Positions 54,234-63,816 of a stretch of DNA of 64,000 nucleotides are shown piece after piece. The DNA is from Chitinophaga sp. GTDB lineage: Bacteria; Bacteroidota; Bacteroidia; Chitinophagales; Chitinophagaceae. Where the stretch lies: contig NZ_JAFAIX010000009.1 in assembly GCF_019236475.1 (NCBI RefSeq), forward strand, positions 62,001 to 126,000, in the 5' to 3' direction. The notes below the pieces were generated by a model. It had not been told where the DNA came from and made no database searches. It was given only the letters and a program-made list of their open reading frames with translations. How positions within the stretch are numbered: position 1 is the stretch's first letter; every line of letters begins with the position of its first letter. A program made the translations under genes and the position numbers.

Positions 54234-55226
54234 ATGAAAGATAATCAGATCCTAATTTATCAAGACGCCGAAGGAGGCGTAAGCATTGACGTAAAGTTAG
54301 AAGAGGAAACAATTTGGCTATCTATGGCTCAAATTGTTGAATTATTCAATTCTAGTAAGTCTAATATTAATGATCATATTAGAAATATTTATAAATCTAA
54401 TGAATTGGAGCGAAAGGCAACCGTCCGAAATTTCCAGACTGTTCGAAATGAAGGTAAGCGCGCAATTACAAGGGAATTGGAGCATTACAATTTAGACATG
54501 ATTATATCCATTGGATATAGAGTAAACTCCATTAGAGGCACTCAATTCCGAGTTTGGGCAAATACAGTAATTAAAGATTATTTGATCAAAGGCTATGCAA
54601 TCAATAAGAAACGGTTCCAAGAACAATCAGCGCAACTGGATGAATTAAAACAAACTGTAAAACTCCTGGGAAATGTAATAGAAAGTCAAGAGCTCAATAC
54701 AGAGGAGGCAACAGGTTTACTAAAAGTAATTACAGATTATACCTACGCTTTAGACTTACTTGATCAATACGATCATAACAGACTTAAGATCTCCTCCATT
54801 ACTTCAGAAGGGATATTTGAAATTTCATACCAAACAGCTAAGGATGCTATTGAAGGACTTCGGAATAAATTCGGTGGCAGTAAGTTGTTTGGGAATGAAA
54901 AAGATCATTCTTTCCGAGGGGCGCTGGCAGCTATTTACCAAACATTTGATGGAAAATATCTCTATCCCAGTGTGGAAGAAAAAGCTGCAAACCTATTGTA
55001 TTTTGTTATTAAGGACCATTCATTTTCCGATGGCAATAAACGCATCGCGGCTTTCCTGTTTGTTTGGTTTATGGAGAAAAATGATCTGCTTTATCATAAG
55101 GATGGAACTAAGAAAATTGCAGACAATGCACTGGTTGCATTAACATTAATGATCGCAGAATCCAAGCCAGATGAGAAAGATGTAATGATTAAGGTAGTTG
55201 TAAACCTTATCAATCTGAGAAATTAG
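54234..55226 (+). CDS. RhuM family protein with C-terminal Fic/Doc domain
   Basis: A 330-residue fusion. The N-terminal RhuM-like domain (about 1-150; WLSMAQIVELFNSSKSNINDHIRNI, then TREL.HYNLDMIISIGYRVNS and RVWANTVIKDYLIKGY) is followed by a helical linker and a Fic/Doc domain with HSFSDGNKRIAAFLF (His262). The motif reads HxFxDGNKR, closer to Doc than to canonical HPFxxGNGR Fic AMPylators. The gene is AT-rich compared with neighbours. It has a ~32-nt gap to an AGGAGG, with a tiny overlapping reading frame (ATG 54220). RhuM is a virulence-related family of unclear function. Transfer and cytosolic toxin-like activity are plausible inferences. Confidence 0.85.
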   Translation: MKDNQILIYQDAEGGVSIDVKLEEETIWLSMAQIVELFNSSKSNINDHIRNIYKSNELERKATVRNFQTVRNEGKRAITRELEHYNLDMIISIGYRVNSIRGTQFRVWANTVIKDYLIKGYAINKKRFQEQSAQLDELKQTVKLLGNVIESQELNTEEATGLLKVITDYTYALDLLDQYDHNRLKISSITSEGIFEISYQTAKDAIEGLRNKFGGSKLFGNEKDHSFRGALAAIYQTFDGKYLYPSVEEKAANLLYFVIKDHSFSDGNKRIAAFLFVWFMEKNDLLYHKDGTKKIADNALVALTLMIAESKPDEKDVMIKVVVNLINLRN

Positions 55227-55260
55227 CATACACAAAGTTTTTATTCCTTTTGCCAGGAAA

Positions 55261-55294
55261 CAAGAAAGCCGCCTCAAACGAGGCGGCTTTCTTG
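55261..55294. terminator. Bidirectional terminator between RhuM-Fic and S9 peptidase
   Basis: A perfect 15-bp stem, CAAGAAAGCCGCCTC with GAGGCGGCTTTCTTG, has an AAAC loop and is followed by TTTTG. It lies 34 nt after the RhuM-Fic stop and 19 nt after the S9 stop on the other strand, so it serves both. Confidence 0.88.
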
Positions 55295-55313
55295 TTTTGT
55301 AACCTAAAGAAAT

Positions 55314-58154
55314 TTATTTCGTGAGATCAAAGCCCCAGTTAATACCTTTCTCTGTAGCAGGAACACCTGACTCCATCCATTCAGGAGCTGGCGCACCTTT
55401 CAGGAGATGATCGAAGAATTGTTGTTCTCTGCGGGAGATATCTTTACGGTTCTGGCGCTGTACCAGGTTATGTGCTTCATTGTTATAGTTCAGCATCCAA
55501 ACTGGTTTACCCAGGCGGCGCAGACCAGTGAACATTTCAATACCCTGGTACCAAGGTACTGCCCCATCTGCATCATTGGCCATGATAGCGATTGGAGTAG
55601 TCACTTTAGGCAGCGAGAACAGCGGAGAGTTCTGGATGTATAGATCTTGCTTTTCCCAGAGCGTTGCACCGATACGGCTTTGGCTCCTCTCATACTGGAA
55701 TTGTCTGTTCATACCGCTTTCCCAACGGATACCGCCATATGCACTCGTCATATTGGCTACAGGCGCACCTGCCCATGCAGCGGCAAACAGGTTGGTTTGC
55801 GTAATCAAGTAAGCTACTTGATAGCCGCCCCAGCTCTGTCCCTGGATACCCATATGTTTACCATCTACATAAGACTGTTTGGCCATGTCTTCCGCAGCAC
55901 TTACGATATAATCATATGCACTCTTGCCTGGATAACCATCTTGGTAAGTGATATCTGGTGCAAACACCAGGTAACCACGACTTACAAAGAAGCTAATGTT
56001 CAGACGGGAAGGGGTAGGCGCAGGAGCATTGTAGTTATACATGCCATCTGTCAGCTTCTCGTAGAAATAGAAGATAACTGGATATTTTTTATTAGGATTG
56101 AAATCTTCCGGTTTGTAGAGGATACCTTCCGCTTTTTTACCGCTGAAAGTGGTCCATTTGTATAGTTCCGCAGTTCCCCAGTTGTAATCTTTCTGCTGTG
56201 GATTAGTATTGCTGAGTTGTTCCGCTTTGCTGATATCCGCTCCTGCAAAGATGTTTGGAGAGTTGACATAGCTAGCTTTTACAAAGGTATATACATCGGC
56301 GTTTTTAGCCTTGGCGAGATCGGTGTAGCTGTTAGGACTCAACACGATTTCTTTTGGCTGCGCTGCTTTTCCTTTTGCTCCTGGCAACTGCACACTGTAG
56401 TAGCCATTGTATTTGGTGGTATCGGAGAAGGCAGTGAGGATGCGTGTCTGTCCTGGTTTTAAGAAGCGCTCTTCTTCGTCCAGACGTACCATGCGGAAAC
56501 GGATACCGTGTTGACGGCCATAACCACTGGTAATATTTACTGGTGCTTTTTCACCTGTAGGATCCAACTGCCAGATATCATAACGATCATAGATCAGTAC
56601 ATGATTGTCATTTTCCATCCAACCTGCTAATCCGTATGCTTCTGGTGAATCTGGATGATCGTCTTCTTCATCGTAGACTTTTACAGGTACGTTTTTGCTG
56701 ATATCTGCGAGTTTTCCGGTTTCGTTGTTGTAAGCCCACCAGTGCTGTCCTTGGAGATCATACCAGATAATATATTTCCCTTTTGGAGAAATAGAATACA
56801 TACCATCTAGTTTGCTTTTAATCTCTTTTCTGGTACCATCGGTAACATTAACGAGATAAGCTGTTTTCAGGCTACGACCTACCCATTGGATCTGGATACG
56901 TTCGCCTTTATCTGTATAGCCCAGTGCAAAGTTACTGTTGCCCTGATCAGTGGGGAGTACGGTTTCGAGATCTTTATCGCCGAGTTGGATCATGCGTTTG
57001 CTAGCAGGATAGTATACAGCAGCATAGTTTCTCTTCAGTTCTTTGTCGGCATTTTTCAACTGCATGGGTTGCAGGTAATCATCCTTGTAGTTCCAGATAT
57101 CCACCTTCGCTACTTCGAAGTCAACGATATTGGTATCCTTTACTGGCAGCACAGGCGCAGTACCAAAGAAGATACGCTGATTGTCTTTGCTGAAAGTGAT
57201 GGTACTATGTTGGCTAACCGTCCATTTGGAAGGGATAGCGCTGTTGTTTTTATCTACTGCGATGGTGGCGCTATCCATGCCTGGTTTGTAATAATACATG
57301 GCATAGAACTGCTGGAGGGACTTGGCGCTGTCGCGGGTAGCGAAGTAAGCGGCTTGTTCTCCTTTTTCATCGAAGGCGAATTGTTTGAAATCGCCGTAGC
57401 CTCTGCTCAGGGTGTCGGCTTTACGAGTGGCATTGTGCCACAGTAATACGCCTGTTTTGGAGAGGGAATCTTTTTTATCGCTATTGATAGCTACCAGCAT
57501 ATTGTTACCTGGTTTGCTGATCACATAGGAACCGGCGTTTTTGATGGTATCTTGTTGTCCAGTCAATAGTTGACGGATAACGAGCATACCATTTTCGCTT
57601 TTATCACCGCCTGATTTATCATCATCATCGGCGTCTGCATCTTTTTTAGTGTGTTTGGCTACTTTGCCCTTGGTAGTGTCTGCCGCAGGGGCTTCCGCTA
57701 GGAAAGCCAGTAATCCGCTGCCTTTTTGAGGCGTTTTAAAGGATTTTACATTCGCCATTTTCTCCAACTGACCAGTGGTCAGGTTGACGATGGCCATAGA
57801 ATCCTTCGGCATTTCAGGCCCTTTCTTTTTCTTGATTTTTGCTTCGCGGGTATCCTTGAAGAGTGGTTTGATAGCAGCGATCACGAATTTGGAATCTTCG
57901 GTGATCACGGGCGCACTCCCACGGGGAATGATAATATCTTTCCCGGTTTTACGATCATGGATGATCAATCGGCCATCCCCTTCTTGCGGAATAATGGTAT
58001 AGGTAATCCATTGTCCGTCGTTACTGATAACTTTTGCTCCTGCAGATTCCCATCCATCGTACACACTGTGATCCAGTGGTTTTTTGGACGGTTGTTGCGC
58101 ATAGGTCATAAGGGCAGATCCCATTAAAAAGGAGCCCAGCATTAATTTTCTCAT
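55314..58154 (-). CDS. S9 family peptidase (DPP/acylaminoacyl type), exported
   Basis: A 946-residue exported serine peptidase. The signal peptide MRKLMLGSFLMGSALMTYAQQ precedes a beta-propeller-like N-terminal region (up to about residue 650) and an alpha/beta hydrolase with Ser in GIQGQSWGGYQVAYL, Asp in MANDADGAVPWYQG and His in NNEAHNLVQRQNR. A Lys/Asp-rich insert (AKHTKKDADADDDDKSGG) lies near residue 165. I start it at ATG 58154. It is similar to S9 family proteins of Bacteroidota that act in peptide degradation. The gene stands alone on the minus strand, divergent from the sigma factor gene. Confidence 0.93.
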   Translation of the reverse strand: MRKLMLGSFLMGSALMTYAQQPSKKPLDHSVYDGWESAGAKVISNDGQWITYTIIPQEGDGRLIIHDRKTGKDIIIPRGSAPVITEDSKFVIAAIKPLFKDTREAKIKKKKGPEMPKDSMAIVNLTTGQLEKMANVKSFKTPQKGSGLLAFLAEAPAADTTKGKVAKHTKKDADADDDDKSGGDKSENGMLVIRQLLTGQQDTIKNAGSYVISKPGNNMLVAINSDKKDSLSKTGVLLWHNATRKADTLSRGYGDFKQFAFDEKGEQAAYFATRDSAKSLQQFYAMYYYKPGMDSATIAVDKNNSAIPSKWTVSQHSTITFSKDNQRIFFGTAPVLPVKDTNIVDFEVAKVDIWNYKDDYLQPMQLKNADKELKRNYAAVYYPASKRMIQLGDKDLETVLPTDQGNSNFALGYTDKGERIQIQWVGRSLKTAYLVNVTDGTRKEIKSKLDGMYSISPKGKYIIWYDLQGQHWWAYNNETGKLADISKNVPVKVYDEEDDHPDSPEAYGLAGWMENDNHVLIYDRYDIWQLDPTGEKAPVNITSGYGRQHGIRFRMVRLDEEERFLKPGQTRILTAFSDTTKYNGYYSVQLPGAKGKAAQPKEIVLSPNSYTDLAKAKNADVYTFVKASYVNSPNIFAGADISKAEQLSNTNPQQKDYNWGTAELYKWTTFSGKKAEGILYKPEDFNPNKKYPVIFYFYEKLTDGMYNYNAPAPTPSRLNISFFVSRGYLVFAPDITYQDGYPGKSAYDYIVSAAEDMAKQSYVDGKHMGIQGQSWGGYQVAYLITQTNLFAAAWAGAPVANMTSAYGGIRWESGMNRQFQYERSQSRIGATLWEKQDLYIQNSPLFSLPKVTTPIAIMANDADGAVPWYQGIEMFTGLRRLGKPVWMLNYNNEAHNLVQRQNRKDISRREQQFFDHLLKGAPAPEWMESGVPATEKGINWGFDLTK

Positions 58155-58301
58155 AAGCGCCAATAATAGACTTTAGTTTAATCGGGCTGAAATTACAAAA
58201 CAGAACTGGTGTCTCCCTAAAAAAAATGGATGAACGTCTTATCCATCCTATGGAAAGACGGGGCATTTTCAATAGTTTTGGCCAAAAGTTCCCCCGAACC
58301 A

Positions 58302-58898
58302 ATGAAGCACGCCACAACAGATGACGAATTATTGTTGGGTATCTCCGCCGGAGATGCAAAGGCTTTCAAGGTTTTTTTTGATACCAACCGTAAAAAAATA
58401 TATGCATTTATTTTGCATATGGTGAAGTCGCGCGAGGTAGCAGAAGAAATTGTGATGGATGTCTTTATGCGTATCTGGCAGGGGAGGGATTTATTGCGAC
58501 TGGTGGACAATATCGATGGTTTTCTCTTCAAAGTAGCCTATAACAAATCAGTAGATTTCCTGCGGGCAGCCGCTCGCACGCCGGAACTGGAGCAGGCCGT
58601 ATGGGAAGAAATCCAGCCTGTTAGCGATGTACATGCCGATTCGCGGTTGTTGCTGCGCGACTATGAGACCCGTCTTCAGGAAGCCATGGAGCTGCTCCCG
58701 CCAAAACGTAAACAGGTGTACCTGCTCAGTCGCGAGCACGGGCTGTCTCACGACCAAATAGCTGATATGCTGCATATCTCCAGAAATACTGTCAACAACC
58801 ATATCGTTACTTCTCAACAGTTTATTAGGAATTACCTAGTGAAAAACCTGGACCTGGGGAGTACTGCGTTTATCGCTTTCATTATCAGCCGTATCTAA
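58302..58898 (+). CDS. ECF RNA polymerase sigma factor (FecI-like)
   Basis: A 198-residue sigma-70 family protein of the extracytoplasmic function group. Region 2 includes AFKVFFDTNRKKIYAFILHMVK, SREVAEEIVMDVFMRIWQGRD and FLFKVAYNKSVDFLR; region 4 includes LPPKRKQVYLLSREHGLSHDQIADMLHISRNTVNNH. I start it at ATG 58302 (MKHATTDDELL), the usual Bacteroidota pattern; an earlier ATG at 58230 would add 24 residues. It is followed by a FecR-type gene, so it probably directs the SusC/SusD genes downstream on substrate signal. Confidence 0.92.
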   Translation: MKHATTDDELLLGISAGDAKAFKVFFDTNRKKIYAFILHMVKSREVAEEIVMDVFMRIWQGRDLLRLVDNIDGFLFKVAYNKSVDFLRAAARTPELEQAVWEEIQPVSDVHADSRLLLRDYETRLQEAMELLPPKRKQVYLLSREHGLSHDQIADMLHISRNTVNNHIVTSQQFIRNYLVKNLDLGSTAFIAFIISRI

Positions 58899-58973
58899 CG
58901 GTAAAAAAATATTTTCCGAGAGAATAGTTATACCGCTTATTTCTATCGTCATTACTTATAAGAGCACCTTACA

Positions 58974-60149
58974 GTGAACAATGAAGCTATGCCCGAGGCA
59001 AGATGGAATCATATTGTAGAAAAATATCTGGATAACACCTGCACCCGTGAGGAACTGCGGCAATTGCTGCAATGGGTAGAGGAAGATCCGGATAATGCGC
59101 ATTTCGCAGCCATCCTGCGCACCCATTGGGAGCGCCTGGACGCGGATATGCCAGATGATGCCGCCCACTGGGATCAACGTTTTCAAGCCCTTACCTTACA
59201 AATCTCTCCTCCGCCAAAACGCGTCATACGTTACCGGCCATGGGTGGCTGCTGCAGCCGCCGTATTGTTGCTGGTGGCGATTGGCGTGGGTTATTACAAG
59301 TACCGGCCTAATACATCCATTGTTGCTGCCCCAGCAACTATTGTGGCACATGATGTAGCTCCAGGTGGGAATAAGGCCATGCTCACATTGGCAGATGGTT
59401 CTGTTATTTCGCTGGATAGCGCGGCAAACGGCCTGCTGGCACAGGAAGGCGGCACTAGTGTCAATAAACGACAAAACGGACAGTTGGCCTACCAAGGCGC
59501 GAATGCCTCCGGCCAACAGCAGTTCAATACCTTGAGTGTTCCGAAAGGAGGGACCTATGCCCTCATCCTGCCAGATGGCAGTAAAATATGGCTGAACTCC
59601 GCATCTACCTTACGTTTCCCGCTGACCTTCGGCGCTGAAAGAAAAGTATTGTTGACGGGAGAAGCCTATTTTGAAATCGCCCAGGATGTGAAACATCCCT
59701 TTATTGTAGCCGTAAATAATACCGAAATAAAAGTACTGGGCACCAGCTTCAATGTAATGGCCTACCAGGAAGAATCTAAACTGACTGCCACGCTGGTGGA
59801 AGGTGCACTGGCTGTTAGTAAAAATAATAAACAGGTGATCCTGAAACCTGGTCAGCAGGCGAATATCCCAGCAGGACAGGAAAAAATTGACGTATCCACC
59901 GCCGACCTAGACGAAGCCCTCGCCTGGAAAAATGATCGATTCTATTTTAATAATACCGATATCCATACCGCTATGCGTCAGTTGGAGCGCTGGTATGATG
60001 TACAAGTGACTTTTCGAGATTCGCTCAATATGCGCCTGAATGGTACGATCAGCAGGTCGGTCAATATTTCCAAAGTACTGAAAATGCTGACGTTTACAGG
60101 CGAAGCCAACTTTTCTATCGAGGAGAAAACCGTGATTGTAGGTAAATAA
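58974..60149 (+). CDS. FecR family anti-sigma factor
   Basis: A 391-residue anti-sigma factor. The cytoplasmic N-terminal part (about 1-80, NHIVEKYLDNTCTREELRQLLQWVEE) precedes one transmembrane helix (about 86-105, WVAAAAAVLLLVAIGVGYY). The periplasmic FecR domain has FNTLSVPKGGTYALILPDGSKIWLNSASTLRFP and the VLGTSFNVMAY motif, followed by a short STN-like C-terminus. The start is GTG 58974 or ATG 58989. It relays the TonB receptor signal to the sigma factor encoded 75 nt upstream. Confidence 0.92.
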   Translation: MNNEAMPEARWNHIVEKYLDNTCTREELRQLLQWVEEDPDNAHFAAILRTHWERLDADMPDDAAHWDQRFQALTLQISPPPKRVIRYRPWVAAAAAVLLLVAIGVGYYKYRPNTSIVAAPATIVAHDVAPGGNKAMLTLADGSVISLDSAANGLLAQEGGTSVNKRQNGQLAYQGANASGQQQFNTLSVPKGGTYALILPDGSKIWLNSASTLRFPLTFGAERKVLLTGEAYFEIAQDVKHPFIVAVNNTEIKVLGTSFNVMAYQEESKLTATLVEGALAVSKNNKQVILKPGQQANIPAGQEKIDVSTADLDEALAWKNDRFYFNNTDIHTAMRQLERWYDVQVTFRDSLNMRLNGTISRSVNISKVLKMLTFTGEANFSIEEKTVIVGK

Positions 60150-60226
60150 ACTATCTATTTTTTCGTCAACCAAAAACTGTAACTACTTATGAAAAGCAAC
60201 TAACAACCAATAGCATTATAAAAAAA

Positions 60227-60250
60227 CCGGAGGTGTAGCAGCACCCCCGG
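60227..60250 (+). promoter_or_regulatory. Leader hairpin before susC
   Basis: CCGGAGGTG pairs with CACCCCCGG around TAGCAG with one mismatch. It lies 69 nt before the SusC start in the 169-nt fecR-susC gap. The hairpin may be an mRNA leader structure controlling the SusC message, or a weak terminator between fecR and susC. It is not followed by T residues. Confidence 0.45.
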
Positions 60251-60318
60251 CGAGTCTGAAATAATGCTTGCAACATCCGACAGAACGTATTCAACAAATT
60301 CCAAACAGTAACAAAAGT

Positions 60319-63300
60319 ATGTATTTACGCACTCTAATCAAAGGTATGCGTAGGCGTAGCCTTTGCCACACCACAATCATTCGTGTGATGCAACTGAACA
60401 CCTTTTTTATACTAGCTTGTATGCTACAAGTCCATGCAACTGGCTTTTCGCAGAACAAGATCAATATCACGAAGAATAATGCCACCCTCCGGGAGGTTTT
60501 TCGTGAGATCAGCAAACAGACAGGTTATGATTTCCTGTATACCAACAAGGTATTGTCTGCCGGAAAACGCGTGACCCTAGACGTGAAAGACGCTGCACTG
60601 AAAGATGTGCTGGTCAAATGTCTGGAAAATCAACCATTGAATTATACCATCTTGGATAAGACAGTGGTGATTAAAATCCAAGCACCTGCGGCGGCCACAC
60701 TGTCTGCAGCTATCGCCGTTCCACCGATAGAAGTGCAAGGGGTGATCACCGATGAAAATGGCAGTCCGATTCCTGGCGCTACTGTGATGATCAAAGGAAC
60801 CAATAAAGGAGTAGTCACCACTACCGATGGTTCCTTTCATATTGCAGCCCCTGAAAATGCAACGCTGGTCATTTCTTTCCTGGGTTTTGAATCCAGGGAG
60901 ATAACAGTTGCTGCCAACGGCGGCCCGATCAACATCGCCATGAAAGCGGCTAATGCAGGATTGAACGAAGTAGTAGTAACGGCATTGGGTATTAAAAAAG
61001 AGAAAAAAGCCCTGGGTTATTCTATCCAAGAAGTAAAAGGAGAGGACCTTACCAAAGCACGTGAATCCAATCCAGTGAGTGGTCTTACTGGTAAAGTAGC
61101 TGGCCTCGTGATCACACCGAGTCCGAACCTGTTCGGTGATCCGGGTATTGAACTCCGCGGACGTACCAACGTATTGGTAGTAGTAGATGGAGTGCCTATT
61201 AGCACGGATTCCTGGAACCTGAACGCAGATGATATTGAGTCTTATTCTGTGCTGAAAGGGGCCAATGCGGCGGCATTATACGGTCAGCGTGGTCAGAATG
61301 GTGCTATCCTCATTACTACCAAAAGGGCGAAAAGCAATAAGAAAGGCTTCCAAGTAGATATTAACTCCAGCACACAGTTGCAATCCGGATATAACTCTAT
61401 CCCTAAATATCAAACAGAATACGGTCCTGGAGACGATTTTAAATATGCCTTCAAAGATGGCCGTGGTGGCGGTATTAACGATGCGGACTACAACATCTGG
61501 GGCCCACGTTTCGAAGGACAACCGATTACACAGTACAACAGCCCTAAAGACCCTGTTACTGGCCAGTTAACGCCCATTCCGTGGTTGGCACGTGGTAAAA
61601 ATAACCTCACCAACTATCTCCGCAATGGCTTGCTGAGCACCAATAACGTGGCCATCTCCACAGCTAATGATAAAGGTGATATGCGTATCTCCTTATCGCA
61701 GGTGGCACAACGCGGACAGGTACCGAATACCAAATATGGGAGTACGAGCGTGAATTTTAACGGTGGTATCAATATTGGGGAGAAACTCCGTATTGATGGT
61801 GCGATCAACTATAGCAAACAATATACGCCTAACTATCCAAGCCTGGGCTATGGTCCGAGCAGCTTGATCTATCTCATCACCGTATGGGGTGGTGTGGATT
61901 ATGATATCAATGATTTGCGTAACTACTGGCAGCCAGGTAAAGAGAATGTACAGCAGTATAACCGCGAGTACACGATCTATAACAACCCTTGGCTGATTGC
62001 TAATGAGGCTACCCACTCTTACTACAAAGATGATATCTACGGCCACTTACAACTGCAATATCATATCAGTAAGAAATTGGATTTCAAATTGCGCTCGAAT
62101 GTGAGCACATGGAATCGTCATCAGGCGTGGCGTTACCCGATTTCAGCGGACTTCTACGAACCTTATCGTCGTGTAGGCGGTTACCGTGAGTTCTACGATT
62201 ATTTCTGGGAGAACAACACCGAAGGTGGATTCACGTATAAAGATAAATTCAGCAAAGACTTCAGTTTCACGGGATCATTGCTCGCGAACCTGCGCACCGT
62301 GAAGGTGAGCAGCCTGAGTGGCGCTACTAAAGGCGGACTCATTACGCCAGGTGTGTATGACCTCGGCAACTCCAAAGAGCAGAATTCTCCTGTAAATGCC
62401 TATGCAAAACGTCAGGTGGCGAGTGGTTATGGTTTCATTGATATGGACTGGCGCAGTATGATCTTCCTGAGCCTGACCGGCCGTTTCGACCGTTCTTCCA
62501 CCATGCCAGTGAAGCATAACACTTATTTCTATCCATCGGCTTCCCTCAGCTTTATGCTGTCTGAAATGTTCCATATGCCGGAATATGTGTCTATGCTGAA
62601 ACTGCGCGGCGCATACGCTAACGTGGCGGGGGATCTGGTAACAGGCACCGACAACTACGATATTTACAAGTTGCTGGCCAACTACAATACCATGGGTACT
62701 CGTTGGGATAATAACGTGGGTATTACTTATACTGGCACCAGGTATAATCCTGATATCTTGCCTAGTCGCGTAAAAACAAATGAAGTAGGTCTGGAAGGTA
62801 GTTTCTTCGGCAACAGACTGGGTTTTGATGTGGCTTACTATCGCAATATTGAAGGTCCTGGTATCGTAAACGTAACCGTATCTTCAGCATCTGGCGTATC
62901 TACTATCCAACGTAATGCAAATACGTATATCCGTAAAGGTGGTGAAATCACATTAACGGGTGCGCCTATACGTAATAAGGAATTCTCTTGGGATGTAATG
63001 GTGAACTGGTCTAGCAACCAACGTTGGCTGAAAGAAATTGATGGTATCCAGACCCGTACTGGTATGATTAAAGTAGGGGATCGCGCCGATGGTTATTACA
63101 TCACCGATTTCCAACGTGATAATAATGGGAATATCCTCGTAGGTAACGACGGTTTGCCTTTATACAATCCGTTCCAGACTAAGATTGGTTATGAGCGTAA
63201 TAAGTTCATGATGGGCCTTAATAACACTTTCCGCTATAAGAATTTTGCACTGAGTATTCAGGTAGACGGCCGATTTGGCGGACTGATTAATAACTACGTG

Positions 63301-63795
63301 GATGGCTATCAGTGGCGTTCTGGTACTGCTCCTGCTGCTGCATCTAGCTATCGTTACCAGGATTGGGTACACCGCGATGATCCAAACTGGCAAGGTACCG
63401 TGATGACCAACGGACAAAAAGTAGTTTCCGGAAAACTGAATGCCGACAGAGATGGTAATATCATTTCCGATGATCGTAAATATGCGCCAAATGATGTACC
63501 TGTACTGTGGAGAGATTGGGCAACCGATTTCTATACGGCAGACAGAAGCCTGGTACACAGCGCTACTTTCGCCAAACTGCGTGAAGTCATTCTGACTTAC
63601 CGTGTACCGGCAGCTACGCTGAAACGTACCCATTTGTTCACCAATGCCAGCGTTTCCCTGGTAGGACGTAACCTCCTGTACTTCACCAGCAAATACAATA
63701 AGAACATAGAGCTGGATCAGTATACCACTGATAATGCAGGATTCCAGACGCCTTCCGTGAAAAGTTATGGTGTGAATATTAATCTGTCCTTCTGA
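60319..63795 (+). CDS. SusC/RagA family TonB-linked outer membrane receptor
   Basis: A 1158-residue TonB-dependent transporter. After a signal peptide (about 1-42, ending GFSQ) comes an STN domain (about 50-118, typical of receptors working with FecR/sigma), a carboxypeptidase-regulatory-like domain (about 130-215), a plug domain (EVVVTALGIKKEKKALGYS and VVVDGVPISTDSWN), and a large beta-barrel ending GVNINLSF. I start it at ATG 60319 (MYLRTLIKGMRRR). The substrate, often a glycan or peptide, is not revealed. A SusD-like gene follows 21 nt downstream. Confidence 0.96.
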   Translation: MYLRTLIKGMRRRSLCHTTIIRVMQLNTFFILACMLQVHATGFSQNKINITKNNATLREVFREISKQTGYDFLYTNKVLSAGKRVTLDVKDAALKDVLVKCLENQPLNYTILDKTVVIKIQAPAAATLSAAIAVPPIEVQGVITDENGSPIPGATVMIKGTNKGVVTTTDGSFHIAAPENATLVISFLGFESREITVAANGGPINIAMKAANAGLNEVVVTALGIKKEKKALGYSIQEVKGEDLTKARESNPVSGLTGKVAGLVITPSPNLFGDPGIELRGRTNVLVVVDGVPISTDSWNLNADDIESYSVLKGANAAALYGQRGQNGAILITTKRAKSNKKGFQVDINSSTQLQSGYNSIPKYQTEYGPGDDFKYAFKDGRGGGINDADYNIWGPRFEGQPITQYNSPKDPVTGQLTPIPWLARGKNNLTNYLRNGLLSTNNVAISTANDKGDMRISLSQVAQRGQVPNTKYGSTSVNFNGGINIGEKLRIDGAINYSKQYTPNYPSLGYGPSSLIYLITVWGGVDYDINDLRNYWQPGKENVQQYNREYTIYNNPWLIANEATHSYYKDDIYGHLQLQYHISKKLDFKLRSNVSTWNRHQAWRYPISADFYEPYRRVGGYREFYDYFWENNTEGGFTYKDKFSKDFSFTGSLLANLRTVKVSSLSGATKGGLITPGVYDLGNSKEQNSPVNAYAKRQVASGYGFIDMDWRSMIFLSLTGRFDRSSTMPVKHNTYFYPSASLSFMLSEMFHMPEYVSMLKLRGAYANVAGDLVTGTDNYDIYKLLANYNTMGTRWDNNVGITYTGTRYNPDILPSRVKTNEVGLEGSFFGNRLGFDVAYYRNIEGPGIVNVTVSSASGVSTIQRNANTYIRKGGEITLTGAPIRNKEFSWDVMVNWSSNQRWLKEIDGIQTRTGMIKVGDRADGYYITDFQRDNNGNILVGNDGLPLYNPFQTKIGYERNKFMMGLNNTFRYKNFALSIQVDGRFGGLINNYVDGYQWRSGTAPAAASSYRYQDWVHRDDPNWQGTVMTNGQKVVSGKLNADRDGNIISDDRKYAPNDVPVLWRDWATDFYTADRSLVHSATFAKLREVILTYRVPAATLKRTHLFTNASVSLVGRNLLYFTSKYNKNIELDQYTTDNAGFQTPSVKSYGVNINLSF

Positions 63796-63816
63796 TCTTA
63801 TTAAACGAACAAGAAA

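Noticed and set aside
54220..54237. Five-codon frame overlapping the RhuM-Fic start
   Set aside because: It could be a leader peptide, but the evidence is only an ATG and a distant AGGAGG; not supported as a gene.
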